Positions 53,844 through 61,478 of a stretch of 64,000 bases of DNA are shown here, in pieces (the first letter of the stretch is position 1; every line of letters starts with the position of its first letter). Source of the stretch: CAWJKP01 sp963843465 (lineage in GTDB: Bacteria > Planctomycetota > Planctomycetia > Pirellulales > Thermoguttaceae). Below the pieces are notes generated by a model. It was not told the origin of the DNA and did not search any database. It worked only from the letters and a program-made list of their open reading frames with translations. The position numbers and the translations under genes are program-made. Location: positions 248,001-312,000 of the forward strand of contig CAWJKP010000001.1 of assembly GCA_963843465.1 (NCBI GenBank), in the 5' to 3' direction.

Positions 53844-56800
53844 ATGAGTCCTACTCTCCTGGCCTTGGCGGCGATGGTCGCCGTGGCCCAGTCGCCCGCG
53901 GACGCCGCGCCGCAGCGGACGTTTGTGATCCAGGAGCCGTTCGGCCTGGCTTGGGGGCCGGACCGGGTTACTTACCGGGTCCAGCTCATCCAGGGTGAGG
54001 CCAGGCCCGAGTCCCTGCGCCTGACCGACGGCCAGGGACGGGACGTACCCGTGCAACTGACGGAGGTGGACTACTGGCCGGACCGGACGGCCAGGTCCGC
54101 CGACGTGTCGTTCATGGTCAGCCTCAAGCCCGACGAGAAGGCCGTCTGGAAGCTCGCGGCCGCCGGTTCGGGCAGGGCGGAAGGACCCGCCGGCGGGATA
54201 CAGGTGCGCGAGGGCCAGGTCGTGGAGTTGTCTAACAACTGCACGGCCATCCGGCTTGCCGGCGGCCGCAAGTCCTTCGCGTCGCCCCCATCGTCCGATC
54301 AGGTCCCCGCGCCCATCCAGGGGGTCCGGCTTCGCGACGGCCGCTGGATCGGCAAGGGCTGGTGGCAGACGGACGTCAAGTGTCTCGGCTACTCGGTCGA
54401 GGTGACCGACCGCGGCCCGGTCTTCGCCCGCGTCAAGTTGCGATATGAGTTCGAGGGCGGCCGGTACTACCGCGCCAGCGTCGAGCTGAACGCCGGCCAG
54501 GACCTGGCCGTGGTGAGCGAGGAGTACAACCTGTCCGAGGGCAAGCGCTACCCCATGAGCGGCCTCAACGGGATGAAAGCCGAGGGGCGCTACGCCTACG
54601 TCCGCCCGAAGTTCGACCCGCCCGACCGGGCGCTGATCTGGGACTGGTGGGGTCAGACCCACGCCGTGCTTCCCACGCCCAACGCCTATTGCTTCTCGTT
54701 CGGCGAGCAGTTGAAACCTGACAGTGCCGAGTTCCACGGCCGCAGCCAGTACGGCAACCTGCGTGAAGGCGACGGCGGCCTGGAATTCGACAAGAATGGC
54801 CGATTCGCCTACGTCAACGCCTACCTTCAGTGGGGCGATGAGGAGACGCTCTACCTGGGCCTTTACCATTCGAAGGACCCGGGATCGATGCTGGGCATCG
54901 TGGGCTTGCGGCCCAGCCAGTGGCTCCATCCCGACATCGACCCCCATCCCGATGCCACGCTCAAGCAGTACACGCAGACCACCTGCATCACGTTCGAGCG
55001 CCGCACCGGCGGCGAGGTCTTCTTCCGCGCCCCGGCGTGCCTGGGCAAGCGCGTCTACGGCATCGGCGGCATGCAGCGCACGCTCGGCCGGCACGTCCTC
55101 CCAGATCGCAGCGGGCCGAGGTTGAGCGACCGCGACGGTTGGGGCTCGGACCTCATGCTGCGCCACGTCCGCCTTGGCCGGCTCACGCTGGAGACGGTCA
55201 AGGACTGGGTGCTGGCCTATGACGAGCCGGCGAAGTACCCCCGCCTCTTCGTGCCCGAGGGCGATCGCGTCCGTTACGAGTCGCGCCGCTTGCGCAAGCC
55301 GCTGGAGGAGACCAGGGCACTGCTGGCCGCACGGCAGGGGCCGACCGCCGCCGAGCAACGGGCGGTCACCGAGGCCCTGGCCCAGACCAGCAAGCTGGTC
55401 CGCCACTTTGCGCAGATTGACAAGGGGCACATGGACTTCGGCATCGAGGAGGGTATCCTGGCCGACCTGGCCGAGGATGCCCTGGCCAGCCCGGCCTGCA
55501 CGCACGAGCAGGCCGTCGAGCTGCGCAAATGGTTGGCGGCAATCGGCTATTTCGCCTTGCACCCGGACTTCGTGCCGCCGCGCGAGGCCGGGTTCGCGTG
55601 GGGCTCGGCCAACATGATGTCGCAGGTTCAATGCCGCGCCTGCCGCATCGTCGCGCTGCTCCCGCACCACCCGCAGGGCAAGCGCTGGCGCGAGCAACTG
55701 GCCAAGGTCGTCACTCTGGGCGTGGAAGACCAGATCAACGAGGCCGGCGTCACGCTGGAGTGCCCGCACTACGGCGGCATGGCGATCACCATGCCCGTCA
55801 TGGGCCTGGCGGCGTTGGCCTCCTGCGGCGACGTGGACCTGGCCCGCGCGGAGAAACGCATGCGGGCCGCGGCGCACATGCGGCTGGCCACGCTGCTGCC
55901 GTGGGATCTCCGCGGCGGGTTCCGCGCGGAGGCCACCGAGGGCGACGGCTACTACATGGGCGAGTCGGTCTTCGCGCCGCTGGCCGGGATGTTCCAGGCC
56001 AAGGACCCCGCATTGGCGCGGCGCCTGGCGTGGGGCGTCAGCCAGAGCGGCAACGACCTCGGCGGTCACGCCGACTCCGCCTTCAAGCTCTTTGACGTGG
56101 GCTTTCAGGCCGCCCAGCCCGCGCTGGGCTCGGAGCACTTCCCCGGCTACGGCGTCGTGATGCGCAACGGCTTCCCACGGCGCGACGAGACCTACGTCCA
56201 GATCTACGCCGGCCAGTTCTGCTGGGGCCACGGCCACTGCGACCGCGGCACCTGGGTGATGTACGCCAAGGGTGCGCCCCTGATGATCGACTTCGCGGCC
56301 ATGTACACGCCCTCCATGCGCGAGAACTGGCTGCACCCCGGCGGGCTCACCTTCAACCACGACGAGACCCTTCGCCCGGCCGGAGAGGATGCCAAGGACG
56401 ACTGGTGGCGCAAGGGGCCTGAGGAACAGTATCGCAAGGCCGCCAAGGCGCCCTTCACCGCCGTCGAGATCAAGCCCTCGCCGGCCTCGACGGCGGACCT
56501 GGACCGGCAAGGCAAGATCACGGCCTTCAAGAGCACGCCGCAGGCCGATTTTGCGGAAATGCAGCGCCGGGTCAGCTACCTGCACCGCGTGCCCTTCCTG
56601 CTCAAACCGACGCACGGCATAGACCTCTTCAACGACGCCGTGTCCCAGGAGCTGTACCTGAAGACGCCTTTCCTCTGGACGCGGCGGTTCGTCTTCGTCA
56701 AAGACGCCGACCCGCTGGGTCACAACTACCTGGTGATCCGCGACGACCTGCCCGGCAACGGCGAGCTGGACCCCTGCCTGAACCTGTGGTGCCTGGCCGA

Positions 56801-57248
56801 GCGGGTGGAGGTGCAAGGCCAGGTGGCCGTCTACAAGGGCCAGTACGGCGTGGACCTGCACTGCTACGTGGCCGAGCCGGCAACGTTCTCCGCCAGGACG
56901 CGGACCGTCGGCCATCCGTGCGGCTTCGGCTTTGCCGATTACTACAAGAAAACTTTCGGCAAGGAGTTCCGCGAGGACCAGGTCCAGTTGCAGATCCCGC
57001 AGGCCCGGCGCGACGGCGGCTACTTCGTGGCCTTGGTCCCCGTCAAGCAAGGCGAAGCTGCCCCGAGGTTCCAGACCGTGACCGGCGGCAAGGCCGTCCG
57101 CGTGATCTTCCCCGACCGCACCGACACGATCGTCCTTCAGCCCGCCGCCGGCGAGGTTGAATTGGACGGGCGGAGGATCGCTTCAACTTCCGCGGTCCTC
57201 ATCCATCGCGGCCAGCAGCGCGACTTCGTCGACTTGGCTTCTCCCTGA
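53844..57248 (+). CDS. Large secreted protein with heparinase II/III-like region
   Basis: 1134 aa. ATG 53844 is preferred: GGGAGG lies 8 bp upstream and a signal peptide follows (MSPTLLALAAMVAVAQSPAD). The N-terminal ~500 residues are beta-rich. From ~530 a helical toroid-like region follows (LRKWLAAIGYFALHPDFVPP, EAGVTLECPHYGGMAITMPV). Then comes the segment FCWGHGHCDRGTWVMYAKGA, which resembles the H-x-H-x-D start of the heparinase II/III beta-sandwich. The C-terminal part has more beta strands. It is probably a polysaccharide lyase or a related glycan-binding protein; the catalytic Tyr/His were not fixed. It stands between envelope genes of the same kind. Confidence 0.7.
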   Translation: MSPTLLALAAMVAVAQSPADAAPQRTFVIQEPFGLAWGPDRVTYRVQLIQGEARPESLRLTDGQGRDVPVQLTEVDYWPDRTARSADVSFMVSLKPDEKAVWKLAAAGSGRAEGPAGGIQVREGQVVELSNNCTAIRLAGGRKSFASPPSSDQVPAPIQGVRLRDGRWIGKGWWQTDVKCLGYSVEVTDRGPVFARVKLRYEFEGGRYYRASVELNAGQDLAVVSEEYNLSEGKRYPMSGLNGMKAEGRYAYVRPKFDPPDRALIWDWWGQTHAVLPTPNAYCFSFGEQLKPDSAEFHGRSQYGNLREGDGGLEFDKNGRFAYVNAYLQWGDEETLYLGLYHSKDPGSMLGIVGLRPSQWLHPDIDPHPDATLKQYTQTTCITFERRTGGEVFFRAPACLGKRVYGIGGMQRTLGRHVLPDRSGPRLSDRDGWGSDLMLRHVRLGRLTLETVKDWVLAYDEPAKYPRLFVPEGDRVRYESRRLRKPLEETRALLAARQGPTAAEQRAVTEALAQTSKLVRHFAQIDKGHMDFGIEEGILADLAEDALASPACTHEQAVELRKWLAAIGYFALHPDFVPPREAGFAWGSANMMSQVQCRACRIVALLPHHPQGKRWREQLAKVVTLGVEDQINEAGVTLECPHYGGMAITMPVMGLAALASCGDVDLARAEKRMRAAAHMRLATLLPWDLRGGFRAEATEGDGYYMGESVFAPLAGMFQAKDPALARRLAWGVSQSGNDLGGHADSAFKLFDVGFQAAQPALGSEHFPGYGVVMRNGFPRRDETYVQIYAGQFCWGHGHCDRGTWVMYAKGAPLMIDFAAMYTPSMRENWLHPGGLTFNHDETLRPAGEDAKDDWWRKGPEEQYRKAAKAPFTAVEIKPSPASTADLDRQGKITAFKSTPQADFAEMQRRVSYLHRVPFLLKPTHGIDLFNDAVSQELYLKTPFLWTRRFVFVKDADPLGHNYLVIRDDLPGNGELDPCLNLWCLAERVEVQGQVAVYKGQYGVDLHCYVAEPATFSARTRTVGHPCGFGFADYYKKTFGKEFREDQVQLQIPQARRDGGYFVALVPVKQGEAAPRFQTVTGGKAVRVIFPDRTDTIVLQPAAGEVELDGRRIASTSAVLIHRGQQRDFVDLASP

Positions 57249-57264
57249 TCGTTGCCAAGCCAAG

Positions 57265-57340
57265 GTAGCAGGCACACGCCGTGTGCCGTGGCCGACGGCA
57301 CTCTCCGCGTGGCGGACGGCACACGGCGTGTGCCTGCTAC
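57265..57340. repeat. REPIN-like inverted pair (GTAGCAGGCACACG family)
   Basis: Perfect 25 bp arms at 57265-57289 and 57316-57340. Each is GTAG followed by the palindrome-like CAGGCACACGCCGTGTGCC. A fragment of the family is at 22690-22705. Confidence 0.85.
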
Positions 57341-57389
57341 ATTCCGGCAGCCGCCAGAAAAACTTAGTTTCCGAAGCGGCGTGCCGGGC

Positions 57390-57737
57390 CTACTTCCCGG
57401 GGTTAGAGGCAGCGGCCTTAGCGATGTGGACGTGCAGGGCCACGTTGTCGGCCTGGTTGCAATACGCCCGCACCTGTTGCCCGACCTTCAGGTCCTTAAA
57501 CTTCGCCGGCACGCCTGGCTTGTTGTCCCAACTGATCTTCGTTGCGGCGTTGCAGGTGACGACGGTGCTCTTGGCATCCGCGCCCGTGCCGGTGGTGATG
57601 GTGAGCGACTTGCCGTCGATCTTCGTCAGTTCTCCGGCGACGCGGACCGGTTTCGTGTCGTCAGCCAACACCGCCGTTGCCAAGGCAACCGCGGCCAGCC
57701 CGATTAACAAGGCAATCGAAATCGTGCGACCTGACAT
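57390..57737 (-). CDS. Small secreted OB-fold-like (DUF5666-type) protein
   Basis: 115 aa. Signal peptide MSGRTISIALLIGLAAVALA, with AGGAG upstream. The mature part reads VRVAGELTKIDGKSLTITTG, then STVVTCNAATKISWDNKPG and DLKVGQQVRAYCNQADNVAL. This is the G-x-I/L-x-x-I-D-G-x-x-L-T-V pattern of DUF5666-like beta-barrels, similar to the segments in the protein at 17678. Two Cys residues could form a disulfide. Ligand unknown. Confidence 0.7.
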   Translation of the reverse strand: MSGRTISIALLIGLAAVALATAVLADDTKPVRVAGELTKIDGKSLTITTGTGADAKSTVVTCNAATKISWDNKPGVPAKFKDLKVGQQVRAYCNQADNVALHVHIAKAAASNPGK

Positions 57738-57807
57738 CTTGGTTCTCCTCTTCGTTAATGGGGTTCTCGATCTTGCCGCTCCTGCGGTAACCGTTCACGG
57801 GTTGGGC

Positions 57808-57882
57808 GGGGACTGGTCCATTTTTCGGCCAAAAGGCGTATTTGGCCGCGGGACGTAAGGCCGAAAACATGGACCTGTCCCC
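57808..57882. repeat. Hairpin with GGGGACTGGTCCATTTTTCG arms
   Basis: Arms 57808-57830 and 57859-57882 pair with a few mismatches. It is related to the element at 38212 and lies between two minus-strand genes. Confidence 0.65.
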
Positions 57883-57919
57883 TTGGCACTGCCCTTGGCG
57901 GGCGGGATCGACCTGGCGA

Positions 57920-60900
57920 CTACAGAATATGGGGCGTGATGACGATCATGCTCGCGCTGGCCGCCGGGAGGTCCAGTTCCAGCGGCCCGGCGACCGGCCG
58001 CGCCAATTCCGCCACTTCGCTGACGTTCTCGGCCGTCTCCTGGTCGAATCGCCACACCCGCATCTTGCCCTTCAGTGCGCCGAAGTCAAGATCGAGCAGG
58101 CACGAGCCGTGGAGGTTCTTATTGACGGCGGCAATGGTCACGGCGTTGTCCGCCGTACGCCGGGCCGCGAACAAGGAGAGATCCGCGTTGCCGCTCTCCG
58201 CCTTGAGCAGCGTCTCGCCGAACCCGCCGCCGCGGCCGTCGTAACTGCGGAAGAGCTGCCAGGCCAACTGCTGGCTCCCCGCGGGCGAGTACCAGATGAA
58301 CGCCAGATCGACCGACTCCCGGGCCAGGATGCCGAACACGTCGCACTGGGCCAGCCCGCCGGTCACATTGTCGCCGCCGCCGAAATTGTACTCGCCGAGG
58401 CAGATTTCCATGCCCGGGTTGTGCTCGTCGATCCATTGGCGGACGCGCGGAATGAGGGCCACGGGCGAATAACAATCCGTGTTGTGAATCCACGATTCCT
58501 GCTCATACGTCCGGTCCCACAAGTCGCGGGTCGAGCGCAGGCGGTAAGCGTTCAGCTCCCGGTTGAGTCCCTGGCCCAGGTACGCGCCTTTGCCCTTGAC
58601 TTGTCCCTGGGGATACCAGTGGACGTCCATCACGTCCACCAAGGGCTTGCCGTTTTTTCTCTTGTAGTCGCCGCATTGCTTGACGAACCACTCGCCCAGC
58701 GGCATCTTGCCGTGGGCCAGCCAGTCGGTCTTGGTGTGGTAGTTGTCGTTGCCGGCGTCCTTGGCGGAATAAGAGAGGTCGGTCCAGCCCCAACTGCAGA
58801 AGCCGGCCACTTTGGCGGTCGGGTCGGCCGCCTTGACGGCTTCGGCGTAGGCCACGGTCCGCTTCCACAACTCGTCGTAGCCCAAGGGTCTTGGAAAGAC
58901 ATCGCGGTGCGTGGCGTGCCAGAGCATGGGCTCGTTGTCCAGGGCCCAGTACTTCACGCCCGGCTTGCCGTCCGAGCCGTCCGCCTTGCCGGCGAACCTG
59001 ACCACGTAGCGCACGGCGCGGCCGATGAACTCCGGCGGGGCGGGCACGGAGGTGTCGCGCGGATCGTTGCCCGTCACGTAGCCGCCGCCCGGCAGCACCC
59101 CGTTGCCGACGTCCGGTTTGCCGGGCTCGCTGCCCTTTTGCGGGCCGTACTTCGCCACCGAGAAGCCGTAGCTGGAATCGTCCTTGGCGACCCAGCCGAT
59201 CATCGGCACGGTCTGGTACGTCGTCGCTCCCAAGACCTGGTTGGCGTCGATGTGGGCCACGTACCCGCTCTCGCTGAGCCGGGCCAGCAGCTTGCCGCGG
59301 TTGGTGAAAAACCAGTCGCTGCCCGCATTGTCGACGCCCAGCTCCCAATTGTAGCGCGAGGACGGGTTGCCGCCCCAGCGCGTGATGGGAATGCGGTACT
59401 CGGACAACTTCTCCCGCGGCAAACCGCAGACGCCGTAAATGGCGTCGCTGATCGCGTGCAGCGCCTGGCCCGCTGCAACACGGGCCTGAACATGGTACGA
59501 GGGCCCGCTCTTGAAACGCGGAGGCTCAACGTGCTCCAGGGCAAAACCGATGCGGTCGACCTGGAAGGTCAACTCCTGGCTGCCGAAGTTCGAGAAGTCG
59601 ATCCCCCACAGCCTGCCGAGCTGCAGCGGCTTGTTGTGCGTGAAGAGATTGAGCGGCAGAACGACGCGCCGCCACTGGCCGTCGATCCGCTCCAGGCCGC
59701 CGTCGGCGACGACGCTCACGGCGTTGGAAGCCTTTTCCTCTGCCTTGCGCTTGACGTTGTCGACCAGGCTGATCGTCAGATCGGCGTCTGCGACTTTCGT
59801 GATCTGCCGGAGGTAGAAGACCAGGGCCGTATAGCGGGAAGCGTCGTCGCAGGCGTCCTCCGGGTACCAGCCTTTCCAATTCAGCCCACCGCCGCGCCAT
59901 CCCTCGCCGTCCATGTGGATCGACAGGGCGCTGCCCTTGTCCTGGAAACCGGCTTGCGGGATCTCCTTCATCTCCCCCTTGGGTCCGAGCTTGGCCCAAG
60001 TCAGGCCGGCCGGCTGGTCGCCGCTCCAGACGATCAAGTCGGCCGGTTTTTCCTGCCAGCGGCCGCGGTGCCGCAGCCCCTGCTCGCCGAACGTGCTGGC
60101 GAACATCGTGCCGGTTTGCGGGCTGACGCAGAAATGGGCCGAGGCGATCCTCAGCGAGGAGCTCGCCGGCTGCCAGGTCTTCAACGCGTCGCGCGAAGCG
60201 AACAGGCCGGTCTCGGTGACAAGCCAAGCCGTCTCTTTTGGCCCAAAGTCGAGCGTCCACGGCTGCGGGGGCGTTGCGCTGACGCTCCAGGTCTTGCCCT
60301 GATCGGCGCTTACGGCGACGCCCTTGCCCGTGAGAAAGAGCAGCTTGCCGTCGTGCTGCTGAAAGCCGCTGCGCGGTTTTGGCCCCGCCACGCCGGCGAG
60401 CAATTGGAACGACCGCCCGGCGTCGTCGCTGCGGAAGACGCCGGAAAAGCCTCCGCCCCAATCGCCGCCGGTGCCCAGCAGCCAGGTCTTGGAATTGACC
60501 ACGTGCAGGAACGACCCGAAAGCCGTATTGGTTTTCAGGTCGAGCTTTTCCCAGGCCGGTTTCGCGGCCGAGGCGTTCCTCGTCGCGATGAAGCCGTTGT
60601 GGGTCTCGTGCTTGCTGGCCAGAACCGTCTTGCGATCGGGATCGGCAAAATCGACCGCCAGATAATCGACGTGACCCGGCCCCAGCGGGCTCCACGTCTT
60701 GCCGCCGTCGAGCGTAACGAAAGGCGAGCCCCCGCCGTACATCGAAGAGGCGTACATCCGCAGATCGTTCTTCGGGTCGAGGACGACTTGCTCGATCATG
60801 CCCGTCGGCCGGGCGTCGGCCTTCACCGTCAACAGCGACCAGGTCTGACCGTCGTCGCTGGAATGGTAAACGTCGCCCTTGTTGCAGAAGGCGAAAACGT

Positions 60901-61126
60901 CTCCCGAGCGCGGATGGACCCAGATCAATTCACAAGACTTCACTTCGGGAGCGATCGCCACGCGATCCCAGATCACGCCGCCCGAGAAACCGCCCGCGGC
61001 GGCGCTATCGGAATTCGCTTCGGCCGATTGGCCAATGGCTGCGGTCAAGACCGTCGACGTCCAGGCGGCGCCGCACAGGGAAACGAAGCACAGAAACGAG
61101 CATCGAGCGCGAATCGAGTATCGCAT
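57920..61126 (-). CDS. Secreted BNR-propeller/GH44 glycoside hydrolase fusion
   Basis: 1068 aa. After a signal-like N-terminus (RCSFLCFVSLCGAAW) come Asp-box/BNR propeller repeats (HSSDDGQTWSLLTV, TLDGGKTWSPLGPG, RSDDAGRSFQLLAG, SADQGKTWSV). A beta-sandwich follows at ~375-530 (ADADLTISLVDNVKRK, LTFQVDRIGFALEHVE). From ~560 the GH44 catalytic domain starts: EYRIPITRWGGNPSSRYNWE. The acid/base Glu is in YWALDNEPMLWHATH and the nucleophile Glu in ICLGEYNFGGGDN. GH44 enzymes are endoglucanases or xyloglucanases. The propeller may anchor or bind glycan. The downstream hairpin could stop transcription. Confidence 0.85.
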   Translation of the reverse strand: MRYSIRARCSFLCFVSLCGAAWTSTVLTAAIGQSAEANSDSAAAGGFSGGVIWDRVAIAPEVKSCELIWVHPRSGDVFAFCNKGDVYHSSDDGQTWSLLTVKADARPTGMIEQVVLDPKNDLRMYASSMYGGGSPFVTLDGGKTWSPLGPGHVDYLAVDFADPDRKTVLASKHETHNGFIATRNASAAKPAWEKLDLKTNTAFGSFLHVVNSKTWLLGTGGDWGGGFSGVFRSDDAGRSFQLLAGVAGPKPRSGFQQHDGKLLFLTGKGVAVSADQGKTWSVSATPPQPWTLDFGPKETAWLVTETGLFASRDALKTWQPASSSLRIASAHFCVSPQTGTMFASTFGEQGLRHRGRWQEKPADLIVWSGDQPAGLTWAKLGPKGEMKEIPQAGFQDKGSALSIHMDGEGWRGGGLNWKGWYPEDACDDASRYTALVFYLRQITKVADADLTISLVDNVKRKAEEKASNAVSVVADGGLERIDGQWRRVVLPLNLFTHNKPLQLGRLWGIDFSNFGSQELTFQVDRIGFALEHVEPPRFKSGPSYHVQARVAAGQALHAISDAIYGVCGLPREKLSEYRIPITRWGGNPSSRYNWELGVDNAGSDWFFTNRGKLLARLSESGYVAHIDANQVLGATTYQTVPMIGWVAKDDSSYGFSVAKYGPQKGSEPGKPDVGNGVLPGGGYVTGNDPRDTSVPAPPEFIGRAVRYVVRFAGKADGSDGKPGVKYWALDNEPMLWHATHRDVFPRPLGYDELWKRTVAYAEAVKAADPTAKVAGFCSWGWTDLSYSAKDAGNDNYHTKTDWLAHGKMPLGEWFVKQCGDYKRKNGKPLVDVMDVHWYPQGQVKGKGAYLGQGLNRELNAYRLRSTRDLWDRTYEQESWIHNTDCYSPVALIPRVRQWIDEHNPGMEICLGEYNFGGGDNVTGGLAQCDVFGILARESVDLAFIWYSPAGSQQLAWQLFRSYDGRGGGFGETLLKAESGNADLSLFAARRTADNAVTIAAVNKNLHGSCLLDLDFGALKGKMRVWRFDQETAENVSEVAELARPVAGPLELDLPAASASMIVITPHIL

Positions 61127-61478
61127 CGAAGAGCCTCACCGAATTAGGGTTCAGGGAGAATCACCCGAATGCCGTCATAAGACAACAAGCCCACTCTAAC
61201 ATGCCGGCGCCGCAGATGTTAGCGGGTCGAAAGAATGTGTACTGATCGGGTGTACACACAACCGTGCCAGGGCAAGCTTGCTATGATCCCGACCAGTAAT
61301 TCCAGTCACCCTACGCGTCAAGGCGTCAAGGGATTATGAGAGTTGGTCAGCACTCTCGGGCCGACCACGCGCCGTTGGCCAGCCCTCCGTGGATAGAGGG
61401 GGACCTTTCGGCCTTGTCGGCGTCCGGGTACACTAGACGGATGGTCGTACCCCAGTGGTCTGGTCGCGGGTCCGGTAC
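61127..61478. other. Intergenic region between divergent genes
   Basis: 352 bp. A small imperfect palindrome GTGTACTGATCGGGTGTACAC lies near 61234. Nothing else recognised. Confidence 0.5.

Noticed and set aside
53823..57050. 1075-codon frame antisense to the heparinase-like gene
   Set aside because: Shadow frame; no ribosome-binding site, signal or domain, while the plus strand has a signal peptide and SD.
57842..61147. 1101-codon frame opposite the GH44 gene
   Set aside because: Shadow of the GH44 frame; composition is Arg/Ala/His-rich and no motif is present.
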